Shown here piece after piece: positions 19,976-29,106 of a stretch of 35,432 bases of DNA; the first letter of the stretch is position 1, and the number at the start of each line of letters is the position of its first letter. This stretch comes from Gammaproteobacteria bacterium bin55. GTDB taxonomy: Bacteria > Pseudomonadota > Gammaproteobacteria > Pseudomonadales > Azotimanducaceae. A program made the position numbers and the translations under genes. The DNA lies in contig MPMU01000019.1 in the NCBI GenBank assembly GCA_002238665.1, positions 1-35,432 of the forward strand. Direction: 5' to 3'. The notes beneath the pieces were generated by a model. That model saw only the letters and a list, made by a program, of their open reading frames with translations, did no database searches and was not told where the DNA came from.

Positions 19976-20920
19976 CTAAGCAGACAGTGAGACCACGCCC
20001 TTAATGTAGTCAGGAACACCACCAGAGGTTACATCACCCATGAACGAGGAATACTCATTGATGGGCACCACATGAGTTACCAAAGGCTTCAGATCTATGA
20101 CACCATTTTGGATCAGTCGAATGGCCGGTGGGAAGGGATCTCGTTTTTGCGCGCCGGGTGATGAATTGACTATGGTGATTGCTTTACCATGCCATGTGCT
20201 TGGATTGAATGTGGCTACCGTACCTTTCATCCATCCAAACAGGTTAATCAGTCCAGCTCTTTTAACGATGTCGGTTGCCAAATCCAGCCCTGGTTGAGCC
20301 CCGCTCGTATCGACCACTACATCGATGCCTCGCGTTCTCAGGTCAGCTTTTACGCTGTCAAAATCGTCTGAACCCACATTGTGGCACTCGGTCGCACCGA
20401 ACTCCTGTGCGAGCTTGAGCCGACTATCGTCAATGTCCAATGCGATGAGTTGATCTGCTCCGAATCCCCGTAGGCCTTGAATCATCATCAGGCCCATGAA
20501 GCCACAACCTACCATTGCGAGCCGCTGGCCTGCTTTCAATTCACAACAGTCGATTCCGGTTACCACGCAGGACACGGGTTCGACAATCCAATGTTGGTCA
20601 CCTAAATTGGAATCAGGAACTTTGTAAAGCCGAGTAACTGGGGTATTGCGAAATCTGCCAAATCCTCCACCTACGACTCGTTGACCGACTTCGACACCTG
20701 TGACGCCTGCTCCTAGTTTTGACACGTATCCGATGCCTTCGTGACCTGGAGGGGCGGCGAATCCGGAATCAGATCCGGTGCGGAAGGTCTGCAAATCCCA
20801 GGAACAGATTCCGCAGGCTGTATTTTCCACCTGCACTTCCCCTGGCTTCGGATCATCAATACTGAGTTCAACAAGCTCGGCACCGCCGCCTGGAGTGTAA
20901 CGAATGTTCTTGTATTTCAT
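19976..20920 (-). CDS. Zinc-dependent alcohol dehydrogenase-like protein (MDR), compact
   Basis: This 314-residue medium-chain dehydrogenase resembles threonine/sorbitol dehydrogenases. Catalytic zinc ligands are visible: CGICSWD (C36 region), GHEGIG (His-Glu) and VEPVSCVV (Glu). The Rossmann loop is AMVGCGFMGLMMIQGLRG, with acidic D in LIALDIDDSR suggesting NAD(H). Between GQRVVGGGF and LYKVPDSN the chain is short and has no four-cysteine structural-zinc lobe. This explains its length below the usual 340-350. ATG 20920 follows AAGGATC. It is convergent with the CoA-transferase and has no visible terminator between. Confidence 0.88.
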   Translation of the reverse strand: MKYKNIRYTPGGGAELVELSIDDPKPGEVQVENTACGICSWDLQTFRTGSDSGFAAPPGHEGIGYVSKLGAGVTGVEVGQRVVGGGFGRFRNTPVTRLYKVPDSNLGDQHWIVEPVSCVVTGIDCCELKAGQRLAMVGCGFMGLMMIQGLRGFGADQLIALDIDDSRLKLAQEFGATECHNVGSDDFDSVKADLRTRGIDVVVDTSGAQPGLDLATDIVKRAGLINLFGWMKGTVATFNPSTWHGKAITIVNSSPGAQKRDPFPPAIRLIQNGVIDLKPLVTHVVPINEYSSFMGDVTSGGVPDYIKGVVSLSA

Positions 20921-21230
20921 GGGGTAGATCCTTTGTCCTTTTGTGAGTCCTTACACCTTTGTACACGATTACCAACCTCGTAGATTGATAACGGTTGTTT
21001 CACCTATGATCAAGCGAAGTAATTTGGCTAACTCTCCCGTTTCAATGCAACCCGTCCCTGTGAAGCACATATCTAAATTACCGAGAGCCTCTCACCTTCC
21101 TTGATCAACTTTTCATGAATTCTCTGACTTTGACCAATAGGCTATTGAGGTGCACAGTCCGTTATTTTATGTAGACAATGCGAAGTTCCCTTATTTAAAA
21201 TGAGTCTAGGCACTGCTAGTGCTCAAGCTT
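20921..21230. other. Gene-free stretch before the AAA ATPase, with a possible promoter
   Basis: I see no gene here. A possible plus-strand sigma70 promoter is TTGAGG (21145-21150), a 17-bp spacer and TATGTA (21168-21173), about 58 bp before the ATPase ATG. The match is weak. No long repeat or strong hairpin stands out. Confidence 0.3.
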
Positions 21231-22412
21231 ATGAAACTATTTAAAAGTAAGACGAAACGCACGAATCCCTTCAACACTAGACCTGGTATGTTACCTGTGG
21301 TTTTTGAAGGAAGAGATTCCGAAATTAGGACTCTTAAGGAGGCAATAGAGGGTTTAGGCAGTGAAGAACCCAACCCAACTCTCATTATTCTCTACGGACC
21401 AAGAGGGAACGGAAAGACTACCCTACTTTCTCACATCTTAAAACACACAAAATCAATCAATAAAGAGCTGAAAACTACCAATGAAGTAACAACGATTTAC
21501 GCGACACCTAGCCAGTGTGCTGTTGAGAACCTTTATCAAAAAATTACTGGAGGTCAAATGCACATAGAGAGTACTAAGAGCGAATCCGTGAAAGGAGGGG
21601 TAAAAGCGATCGTACAAGGCGAGGTTGCCGGAGCGTCTATTAAAGTATATGGGAGTCCTGCAAGTGATTACTACGAAGTTCTGAAACGGGCTACCGAAGA
21701 CCAACCTACGCTTCTGTGCATTGATGAGGCGCACACAATGGGTGTAAACGATCTGCGTGATTTATTCCAATGTGCGCAACAATGTCTCATGGAGCGGTTA
21801 CCTATTTCGATTGTGTTGGCCGGTACGCCTGGATTGATAACCACCATCGGCGCAAGCGGCGCAACATTCGCTCCTCGATATGACGTAATCACACTAGGAA
21901 GGCTCAACACGGAATCTGCGAGAAGAGTATTTGAAGAGCCCCTAAAGTCTGATCATCAGGAAGTACCAGCCCAACAGCTCAAGGAAGTAATCGAAAAGGC
22001 ACAGAACTATCCATTTTTCCTACAGATATATGGCCGTGAAACCTGGGAACGCTGTGTTGCAGACGGACAGAGTATTGAAAGCCAGGATGTGTGGAAGGAA
22101 ATTCATGAGGCATTTGAGGTCAGGAAGACTCGAATGTATTACGAACGGTATACCGAAATGGAGTCCACCGGCACATTGGATATTGCGTACGAAATTTCTA
22201 TGTTATTCGAAAAACAAGACCAAATTCAGGAAGGCTGGTTAATTGACAAATTGCGCACCGATGGATATGAAAACGTGAATGAGAATGTTCAAGCACTCAA
22301 AAGTTTGGGTTATGTGTGGGGTCCTGGAGGATCACCAGGTTATCTTGAGCGTGGTATTCCGTCTCTGATGGATTACGTTCGCACATACACAGAAGATCGA
22401 CGCAACAATTAA
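21231..22412 (+). CDS. Orphan AAA/STAND-like ATPase
   Basis: This is a P-loop ATPase of about 393 residues, of the AAA_16/ORC-like group annotated only as ATP-binding protein. Walker A is YGPRGNGKTTLL (55-66), Walker B is TLLCIDEAHTM (160-170), and a sensor-like strand SIVLAGTPGL lies near 193-202. These are followed by LGRLNTESARRVFEEPL and YPFFLQIYGRETWE, which are typical of the family. A winged-helix-like C-terminus (about 320-390) follows. ATG 21231 is preferred; GTG 21219 would add four residues, and no clear Shine-Dalgarno is visible for either. It is monocistronic by layout. The function is unknown; such ATPases may act as molecular switches. Confidence 0.8.
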   Translation: MKLFKSKTKRTNPFNTRPGMLPVVFEGRDSEIRTLKEAIEGLGSEEPNPTLIILYGPRGNGKTTLLSHILKHTKSINKELKTTNEVTTIYATPSQCAVENLYQKITGGQMHIESTKSESVKGGVKAIVQGEVAGASIKVYGSPASDYYEVLKRATEDQPTLLCIDEAHTMGVNDLRDLFQCAQQCLMERLPISIVLAGTPGLITTIGASGATFAPRYDVITLGRLNTESARRVFEEPLKSDHQEVPAQQLKEVIEKAQNYPFFLQIYGRETWERCVADGQSIESQDVWKEIHEAFEVRKTRMYYERYTEMESTGTLDIAYEISMLFEKQDQIQEGWLIDKLRTDGYENVNENVQALKSLGYVWGPGGSPGYLERGIPSLMDYVRTYTEDRRNN

Positions 22413-22526
22413 AAAATCAATCTCTGTTACAGTTGAGATTCAGGCCTAGCTGTTTAATCTCTGTTGGATGAAAGAACCTCCCAAGCCAACAAAGCGAAGC
22501 TAATTTTGACTGCTTCTACCTTGCAG

Positions 22527-23171
22527 TCACGGACTCAATCTGTCGAGATGACGAGACTTTACTTGACCTCTCGCGTATTCCAAAGGTAGCTTCCCTTGTC
22601 TATCTCTAATATCCAACCTTGCACCTCCATCTATGAGAATTGGAACAACATCTCTCTTACCCCGCATGACTGCCCGATGCAAAACTGTGCTTCCCTTACG
22701 ATTTTGAAAGTCGAGATCCACCTTAAATTTCAGCAGGACTTTTACGCACTCCACATAACCTAAGTTGACCGCTCGATAAAGTGGCGTTTCTCTCACCTCG
22801 TCATAAGCGTTCGGGTCGGCTTTGTTCTGTAGGAGAATTTCCGCTACCAAAGGTAGATCAAACCGGCAACAAGCGTGTAATGGCGTCACCTTTCGCCGAT
22901 TCCGAATGTTTGGGTCGCAACCGTGTGTCAAGAAGAGAGTGACAACCTTGATTCGATCAGATTGTTGTTTCGAGTCCTCCGGTATGTGACCGCCATGACC
23001 TTCTACCTCTGGCACTCTACATGCAAGAGCAAGGAGATTTTCTGCCTGCGCTAAAGAAGAATCAGCTTTGAGGTAGTCAGCAACTTTCTCCGGGTCTGGA
23101 TATCGTACCGCATGAACGAATTCCCGCGGAACCCGTATGTCCGTTCTACCCCATACCAGCTTTTGACGCAT
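22527..23171 (-). CDS. Ankyrin-repeat protein (short)
   Basis: The 214-residue protein has about four ankyrin repeats in its second half: HGCDPNIRNRRKVTPLHACC, NKADPNAYDEVRETPLYRAV, FKVDLDFQNRKGSTVLHRAV and GGARLDIRDRQGKLPLEYA. The N-terminal about 60 residues are less regular and may form a capping repeat. There is no signal peptide or membrane segment, so it is predicted cytosolic. Ankyrin repeats mediate protein-protein contact; the partner is unknown. It converges with the ATPase gene (114 bp gap) and is divergent from the sulfatase-fold gene (83 bp gap). A second, longer ankyrin protein lies at 26895. Confidence 0.85.
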   Translation of the reverse strand: MRQKLVWGRTDIRVPREFVHAVRYPDPEKVADYLKADSSLAQAENLLALACRVPEVEGHGGHIPEDSKQQSDRIKVVTLFLTHGCDPNIRNRRKVTPLHACCRFDLPLVAEILLQNKADPNAYDEVRETPLYRAVNLGYVECVKVLLKFKVDLDFQNRKGSTVLHRAVMRGKRDVVPILIDGGARLDIRDRQGKLPLEYARGQVKSRHLDRLSP

Positions 23172-23254
23172 TGAATATTTCCAATCACTTCAACATCAAG
23201 GTTAATATCTATTGAAATTAGGACTCCAATAGCCGCTTTTCAGTACACACAGCC

Positions 23255-24646
23255 ATGAAGAACATTATCTTGTTGATTACAGATACCTTTCGCTTTGACA
23301 ACCTGTTTGATTACGCGAAACGTCCTGTGAACACACCAGAATTGGACCGATTCGCCGAGGAGCGAGCCTCCAGTCTGAAAAACTTCTACACCGGGAGTTT
23401 TCCGACGATCCCAAATAGGACTGATATAGCCACGGGTAAACTCGGATGGCCTCACTACGGATGGCAACCGATTGATCTAAGCAGCCGAAACCACATTGGT
23501 AAAACACTACGTCGACAAGGCTATACCACTCAATTGCTGTGTGATTGTCCCCATCTGTTCAATAGCCGATTTCAATTTGGATTCGACGCTGCCTACCAAC
23601 ACCGTGGTCAGGAGGGAGATAAGCATCTATTACATTCCAACAATCCGATTGACAATATTCTGCCACTCGAGAAAACCAGACAACACCCGTTGTGGAAAGG
23701 CGCGAGTTTGGCGGATGCTCACCGTTGGATTAACCGATATTCGATCTTGGAAGATGAGACGTTTGCAGCAAAGACCGCGAGTACTACCGTTAGATGGCTA
23801 GAAGAAAATCATCTCGCTGATCCTTTCTTTATTTGGGTTGATTTTTTCGATCCGCACGAACCCTGGGACCCTCCTGAATACTTCGTCAAGAAATACGATC
23901 CAGACTATTCCGGTACGCCGATGATTCACTGTAACTATGGTCCGGCAACCGACTACACTGAAGAAGAACTACACAATCTATGGGCACACTATGCTGCAGA
24001 ATCAGAGGTGGTCGATCGTCACTTAGGTCGCGTACTACAGAAAATCGACGACTTGAATTTATGGGATAATTCGATCGTCGTCATAACTTCAGATCATGGT
24101 ACAAGCGTTGGCGAGCATAATCGAACGGGCAAGAGCAACATAGCCAATAATGACGAAAGGTATTGGCCGATTTATCCTGAAGTTGGTCACGTTCCATTCT
24201 TGATTGCTGGAGGAGACATCCCACGTGGGTCAGAACTTGATTTCCTTGCACAACCTTATGACATTCTCCCGACGCTATCTGAGCTCTGCGAGTTTACGTT
24301 AGAAACTCCAGAACCTGTCAATGGAAAGAGCTTTGCTAATGCTCTTTCGTCCAATAGTGCCGAGCACAGAGACGTTGTTGTGAGTGCAGGACATATCCGA
24401 CTGACTGATAAAGGAGAGATTCCTGAGTTCGCTACCACGCCATTTGTAGTGGATCAAAATTGGGGATATGCTCCGATCGGTGCTTATGGAAAACCAGAGT
24501 TCTACAACCTCAATAACGATCCTTGGGCAGAAACCAACGTCATTGACGACCACGGAGAAGAATTGCAAAACCTCAAGTCCAAACTATCAGCTCTTCTTGC
24601 ACTCAATAATGCGGAAGAAGAGTACGCTAAATTGCTTTTAAGGTAG
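23255..24646 (+). CDS. Sulfatase-fold hydrolase with threonine at the nucleophile position
   Basis: The 463-residue protein is of the alkaline-phosphatase/sulfatase superfamily. Fold marks are MKNIILLITDTFRFDNL (metal D10), DFFDPHEPWDPP, and VVITSDHGTSVGEH (Asp-His metal pair). At the activating motif it reads GSFPT51-I-P-N-R-TDIATG, so Thr stands where formylglycine sulfatases have Cys or Ser. Thr is the nucleophile in nucleotide pyrophosphatase/phosphodiesterases of the same superfamily, so a phosphoester or phosphonate substrate is as likely as a sulfate ester. This is inference. No signal peptide is seen. The carboxylesterase follows 61 bp later on the same strand and is probably co-transcribed. 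Confidence 0.87.
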   Translation: MKNIILLITDTFRFDNLFDYAKRPVNTPELDRFAEERASSLKNFYTGSFPTIPNRTDIATGKLGWPHYGWQPIDLSSRNHIGKTLRRQGYTTQLLCDCPHLFNSRFQFGFDAAYQHRGQEGDKHLLHSNNPIDNILPLEKTRQHPLWKGASLADAHRWINRYSILEDETFAAKTASTTVRWLEENHLADPFFIWVDFFDPHEPWDPPEYFVKKYDPDYSGTPMIHCNYGPATDYTEEELHNLWAHYAAESEVVDRHLGRVLQKIDDLNLWDNSIVVITSDHGTSVGEHNRTGKSNIANNDERYWPIYPEVGHVPFLIAGGDIPRGSELDFLAQPYDILPTLSELCEFTLETPEPVNGKSFANALSSNSAEHRDVVVSAGHIRLTDKGEIPEFATTPFVVDQNWGYAPIGAYGKPEFYNLNNDPWAETNVIDDHGEELQNLKSKLSALLALNNAEEEYAKLLLR

Positions 24647-24707
24647 AGTCATTTCAACACGTCAACACAAAATTGATACTCCCGCCTGTGCATCTTAGGA
24701 GAACACG

Positions 24708-26180
24708 TTGTCTCATATAGTCGAAACCACCTCTGGAAAACTTCGTTCCGTCGTTCGAAATGGCATCCACACATTCCGAGGAATTCCCTTCGCAAAACCT
24801 CCAGTCGGTGACCTGAGATGGCGCGCGCCTGAAGATCCTGAACCTTGGGCTGGTGTATTAGCGGCAACAGATTTTGGTTCCTGTGCGATGCAGTCCACCA
24901 TTCCTGGTGATGTTGGTGAACTCATTGGATTGGCTACACATGCCATTTCGGAAAATTGTCTGTACCTCAATGTATGGACTCCTGCCATTGATGGTTCAAA
25001 GCGACCGGTTTTGGTTTGGATTCATGGTGGCGGCAATACTGCTGGTGCAGGATCGCAACCGCGTATCAATGGTGAACACCTTGCTCGAACCGGCGACGTA
25101 GTTGTTGTTACCTGCAATTACCGTCTGGGTGTCTTTGGCTTTTTACATTCACCTGAACTTGGCGCTTCTGGTAACGAGGCGTTATTGGATCAAGTGAAAG
25201 CGTTGCGATGGGTTCGTTCAGAAATAGCCAACTTTGGCGGCGATCCAGAAAACGTTACCGTTTTCGGCCAATCCGCTGGTGGTTTCGATATCGCTCAGCT
25301 TATGGCTATGCCAGCTGCAGAAGGTTGTTTTGACAAAGCCTTACCAATGAGTGGTTCACTGCGTACACCCACACCAGCGGACCGTGCACACGAGAGTGCT
25401 TCATCACTCGCATCGAAATTCGGCGGATTCGACCGCATGCGCAGCGTTTCAGCAGAAGATTTACTAAAGGCTCAGATCGAATTCCGCGCTGAGTTGGCCA
25501 ATGGACCTGTGCTGGATGGTCAAGTCATTGATCAAGATACTGCAAAGTCCCTATCAGACGGAAGATTTACCAAAAACCTACCACTCATGATTGGCATCTG
25601 TCGCGACGAGTCAACGTTGTTCACGATGTTTGACCCTCGCAATCGAGATTTATCTGAAGAGCAGTTGCTACAAATCATGCGAAGTCGTTTTGACGATCAA
25701 AGCGAGGAAGTATTAGAGGCCTACAAGGACGAACGCGCAACAGCCGGATTACCAATACAACCTGTTGACATTCTCGCCGCTCGATCAACAGATGAAATGT
25801 TTCGAATGCCTGCAATCCAAACGGCTGAGTGCCATCTACAACACAGTTCAAATGTCTGGATGTATAGATTCGACCATGAATCTCCGGCTCATGACGGCAT
25901 GTTGCAGGCATGCCATTCACTGGACATCCCTTTTGTTTATGGCACCTATGAAATTCCTAGCATGCAACGCTTTTGTGGAAGCGGTCCACACATTGGAAGA
26001 ATCTCCGCGGCAGTTATGGAATGCTATCTGAGTTTCGCGCGGTGCGGTGACCCGAACAATGAGCTAATCCCCGACTGGCCTACGTACACCACGGTGTCTC
26101 GTTCAACGATTTTGTTTAATACAGAAATGAGTATCGCCGACGCACCGTTAGATGGCGTGCGCAAATACTGGTTCGCATAA
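24708..26180 (+). CDS. Type-B carboxylesterase (alpha/beta hydrolase, PNB-esterase like)
   Basis: The 490-residue carboxylesterase hydrolyses carboxylic esters. The oxyanion loop is VWIHGGGNTAG (around 106-110). The nucleophile elbow is FGQSAGG with S189, where the family usually has GESAGG, so Glu is replaced by Gln. The likely acid is Glu in CRDESTLFT, and the His is in QACHSLDIPFVYG. The N-terminal FRGIPFAKPPVGDLRWRAPE is diagnostic of the family. It starts with TTG 24708, supported by TAGGAGA 6-13 bp upstream. There is no signal peptide. It is paired with the sulfatase-fold gene upstream, which suggests stepwise removal of ester groups from one compound. It converges with the PnuC gene at 14 bp. 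Confidence 0.92.
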   Translation: MSHIVETTSGKLRSVVRNGIHTFRGIPFAKPPVGDLRWRAPEDPEPWAGVLAATDFGSCAMQSTIPGDVGELIGLATHAISENCLYLNVWTPAIDGSKRPVLVWIHGGGNTAGAGSQPRINGEHLARTGDVVVVTCNYRLGVFGFLHSPELGASGNEALLDQVKALRWVRSEIANFGGDPENVTVFGQSAGGFDIAQLMAMPAAEGCFDKALPMSGSLRTPTPADRAHESASSLASKFGGFDRMRSVSAEDLLKAQIEFRAELANGPVLDGQVIDQDTAKSLSDGRFTKNLPLMIGICRDESTLFTMFDPRNRDLSEEQLLQIMRSRFDDQSEEVLEAYKDERATAGLPIQPVDILAARSTDEMFRMPAIQTAECHLQHSSNVWMYRFDHESPAHDGMLQACHSLDIPFVYGTYEIPSMQRFCGSGPHIGRISAAVMECYLSFARCGDPNNELIPDWPTYTTVSRSTILFNTEMSIADAPLDGVRKYWFA

Positions 26181-26194
26181 GAGTGCTCTTGGCA

Positions 26195-26839
26195 TCATCT
26201 GCTCCCCCTAGTTACCAAATTGTTAGACCACGCAAAGTAGCCCCAGACAGCCATTACAAGGTATGCGGCATATAGAATCGCGTACGGATAAATTTCCTGG
26301 ATGAAGTACATGCCAACCGAGAGGATATTCACGAAAAACCAGAAAATCCAATTCTCGATTTTCTTCCTTGCCGTTAGCCACATAGCCATTAAACTCAGCA
26401 TCAATACAGTATTGTCGACAAGGACTAAGGCGGCCTTACTTTCATAGTCGGGGAAGAAAAAACCATAGAAATAAGGAAGTAGTATCACCCCAACAACGCA
26501 GACCCCTAAGAGTAGAACAATCAATTGCCAACTGGATCGCGTGATGGGCATTTTGTTTTCACCTTCCTTGCCCGCTAACCATGAATACCAACCGTATACG
26601 TTCAACGGGAGGAAAGCAAACACATGGAGTACCAAGTTTGAGTAAAGTCTGCCCTCGTAGAGTACAGCGACAGAAATCAGGACATAGAGCACCCCAAGAG
26701 GCCACGCGAGCATGTTCTCCCTGATGAGCAGATAGACAACCAGCAGCCCAACACCTCCGCCTACCCATGAATCAATCCCAAGATAAATAGTCCAAAGATT
26801 GATTACAAAATCCACAAATTCCTGCGAGAATATGTCCAA
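26195..26839 (-). CDS. PnuC-family transporter (nicotinamide riboside or related vitamin)
   Basis: The 214-residue membrane protein has about seven hydrophobic segments. Family marks are ENMLAWPLGVLYVLIS near the start, NVYGWYSWLAG in the middle and KKIENWIFWFFVNILSV near 160-175, the conserved aromatic helix that lines the substrate site. PnuC proteins facilitate diffusion of nicotinamide riboside; close relatives take thiamine or riboflavin, so the ligand is open. No NadR-like kinase, NAD salvage gene or TPP riboswitch was seen next to it. It starts with TTG 26839 behind AAGGGA. It is divergent from the long ankyrin gene (55 bp). Confidence 0.82.
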   Translation of the reverse strand: MDIFSQEFVDFVINLWTIYLGIDSWVGGGVGLLVVYLLIRENMLAWPLGVLYVLISVAVLYEGRLYSNLVLHVFAFLPLNVYGWYSWLAGKEGENKMPITRSSWQLIVLLLGVCVVGVILLPYFYGFFFPDYESKAALVLVDNTVLMLSLMAMWLTARKKIENWIFWFFVNILSVGMYFIQEIYPYAILYAAYLVMAVWGYFAWSNNLVTRGSR

Positions 26840-26894
26840 GAAAAGTCCCTTACCTGAGAATTAACAATACTGAGCGGCTCGTAAGAATACTCGA

Positions 26895-27905
26895 ATGGAT
26901 CAAACTAGATGGGTTCGACCACTAAACACAGAGCCCGGTCATTGGAAAAAACAGATGCCGGGCAAGGTTCTAAAACTCGCCACGTTAAAGGATTCTGCGA
27001 AACTACGAGAATATTTACAAAGCAACCCTGACCAGATCAACAAGCAAGGCCCTCATGGACGAACATTGCTGTTTGAAGCAATACGGAAAGGACGCTTGGA
27101 CAATGTGCGGTACTTACTTGACCGAGGAGCTAATCCGAATCTAACTGGTTGCTACAACATCGAATCCTTCGTTCAACTTAGTGGATTGGCTTCTGCGAAG
27201 TACTACAAACGAAACCAGTTGGAGGAGCTACTTACCGACTACGGCGCAACCTGGGACATTTGGCGAGCGGCTTTCTGTGCCGAGAACAACCTCGTCGAGT
27301 CTTTTCTTATTCAAGACTCAACTCTTCTCAACGCTGAAGACGACAATGATGAGATTTACCTTTACTCTCCTTTGTCTTTCGCGGTAGCTGGCGGAAACCT
27401 TCCTACAGCAAAAGGGCTTCTAGCAAGAGGCGCAAATCTGCATATCTATGGAGTACAGCTACTGTTTATCTCAGCAAACAATCTTCGACTCGATATAGTC
27501 AAATGGTTAACTGAAGAAGGCGTGTCAGCAGAACAAGCCAACTCCGCTATGTGGTCAGCTACGAACGATCTTGAAATACTGAAATCTCTAGTTGACGCTG
27601 GACTGTCTGCGCGACAAGAAAGATACTCCGGTCTTACTCCTTTGCATTACGTTTGTCGAGGAGACAAGGGAGAAAACGTCAAGAAACTACAGATGGTTAT
27701 TGATCTTGAAGCAGAAATAAACGCTCTAGGACCGAAGGGTAGAACTCCACTCCACTATGCAGCTCAAGGAGGATATGCACGGTCCGTTGAGATGCTATTG
27801 GCGGCAGGAGCAGACAAAAGCATCCGAGATAGTCTGGGACAAACCGCCTTAGACCTCGCAAGAGTAAAGAAGAAGAGCACAGTCATTGAAGCACTCCAAA
27901 ACTAG
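26895..27905 (+). CDS. Ankyrin-repeat protein (long)
   Basis: The 336-residue protein has ankyrin repeats along most of its length. Clear ones are QGPHGRTLLFEAIRKGRLDN, YSPLSFAVAGGNLPTAKGLL, YSGLTPLHYVCRGDKGENVK, LGPKGRTPLHYAAQGGYARS and IRDSLGQTALDLARVKKK; degenerate ones lie between. The N-terminus MDQTRWVRPLNTEPGHWKKQ does not match the repeat. There is no signal peptide or transmembrane segment. It is probably a cytosolic scaffold, but an exported effector role cannot be excluded from sequence. ATG 26895 has no strong ribosome-binding site. It is not closely similar to the short ankyrin protein at 22527 beyond the repeat consensus. Confidence 0.85.
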   Translation: MDQTRWVRPLNTEPGHWKKQMPGKVLKLATLKDSAKLREYLQSNPDQINKQGPHGRTLLFEAIRKGRLDNVRYLLDRGANPNLTGCYNIESFVQLSGLASAKYYKRNQLEELLTDYGATWDIWRAAFCAENNLVESFLIQDSTLLNAEDDNDEIYLYSPLSFAVAGGNLPTAKGLLARGANLHIYGVQLLFISANNLRLDIVKWLTEEGVSAEQANSAMWSATNDLEILKSLVDAGLSARQERYSGLTPLHYVCRGDKGENVKKLQMVIDLEAEINALGPKGRTPLHYAAQGGYARSVEMLLAAGADKSIRDSLGQTALDLARVKKKSTVIEALQN

Positions 27906-27994
27906 ATTTCTGCTACTTGCTGAATTCTGCAGGAGACCAACCAGCTGATTTATTTGGCACCCTGTTCACACCCATTCAGAGAGAGAGATTTACA

Positions 27995-28723
27995 TTGAAA
28001 GCCGCTTGCATCGTCTTGGCCTTCCTTTTTTCCTTAACGGGAACAATCGTTTCAGCAGAAGACTCTAATCACACTTCGGAGGATCGTACCGATATGAATG
28101 AATTAATCGAAAATATTACTGCTGATGAATTTTCACAAATATCAGAGTTAATGCGTGAACTGGCCAAGATCGATCGTCGCGATCTTTTCATACCCGTTGC
28201 TCGATTGCAGTTGCATTATCTCTTGAGATTGATTGAGTCGTCTGACCTATCAGAAGATCATCTAGCTGAAACCAAGAAATTCACCCGTGGAGTCGCCTAC
28301 AACATTGCTTCTTTTACCTGGCCAGGGTGGGACGATACACCAAACATAACACCGGAGATGATAGAGAGAGGGGCGGCTGCCGCGAAGGTTGGGTTGAGAC
28401 TTGCGGAAGAACTTGATGACATACAGCCTGGAATTCTCTGGATTAATGGTGCACACGCACTCGCCGCGAAGAGATATGACCAAGCGCAAACCTACTTTCA
28501 ACGCGCCACCGAACGGGCAAGAAACGACTTTTATGCGGACATGAACCGATTGTGGATCAAATTAGCTGAATATTTAGGCCAACCAAATAGCGAAAATCAA
28601 TCGAATTTTGACGCTGCCTTGTCTACTTTTCAAACGAACTGGCAGTCCGAGCAGGATGTCTCGTTCTTTGCTGATCAGCTTATTACTGCTCTACGAGTCT
28701 TCCAACCTAGTCTCGCAGACTAG
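27995..28723 (+). CDS. Exported helical protein of unknown function
   Basis: I do not recognise the family. From TTG 27995, behind AGAGAGAG, the protein has 242 residues and a clean Sec signal peptide: KAACIVLAFLFSLTGTIVSA with likely cleavage before ED. An upstream in-frame TTG at 27917 would bury this signal behind 26 residues, so 27995 is preferred. The mature part is alpha-helical and acidic. One stretch (INGAHALAAKRYDQAQTYFQ, then RATERARN) looks like a single TPR helix pair. It is 89 bp after the long ankyrin gene on the same strand and may share its transcript. A periplasmic location is inferred. Confidence 0.65.
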   Translation: MKAACIVLAFLFSLTGTIVSAEDSNHTSEDRTDMNELIENITADEFSQISELMRELAKIDRRDLFIPVARLQLHYLLRLIESSDLSEDHLAETKKFTRGVAYNIASFTWPGWDDTPNITPEMIERGAAAAKVGLRLAEELDDIQPGILWINGAHALAAKRYDQAQTYFQRATERARNDFYADMNRLWIKLAEYLGQPNSENQSNFDAALSTFQTNWQSEQDVSFFADQLITALRVFQPSLAD

Positions 28724-29106
28724 GACTCTCAACTTGCCTAGACCCACATGGGTTCTCCGACATAGGATCTATAAAGGAGTTCCATATCCAGCTTGCAAGA
28801 AAACATCCGCACGATCGTTCGATTTCTAATCAAGCGAAGACCCGCTTAAAACATCTATTTTCGAAATTGATTTCAACAGAGCTTGGGGTTCTCGTGCGGT
28901 ATCCCACTTAATCCGTTGCTGATTACCTTCAAAGTCAATTCAACATACTCAGGATACTCGAGTATATATACCTTCCTGAAGGGATAGCTTCGTAAGGGAT
29001 TACTGAAGATTTTGCCAAAGTTTTAATGGGTCGAAAATCTTCCGAACTACAATTTGTTTATATGGATGTCTACAAACGTTTACCTAAAATATAAATTCAC
29101 CAAAAT
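28724..29106. other. AT-rich gene-free stretch
   Basis: No coding sequence is supported here. The right half is AT-rich. It holds a 12-bp perfect palindrome at 28954-28965 (listed separately). Just before the next ORF there is a TAAAATATAAAT tract at about 29085-29096 that could serve as a -10 region, without a convincing -35. Confidence 0.4.
28939..28968 (+). promoter_or_regulatory. Possible promoter with palindromic operator
   Basis: A perfect 12-bp palindrome ATACTCGAGTAT (28954-28965) lies between TTCAAC (28939-28944, -35-like) and TATATA (28963-28968, -10-like), with an 18-bp spacer. An operator between -35 and -10 is a classic repression site. The promoter elements are weak matches, and the first ORF starts about 140 bp later. 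Confidence 0.25.
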
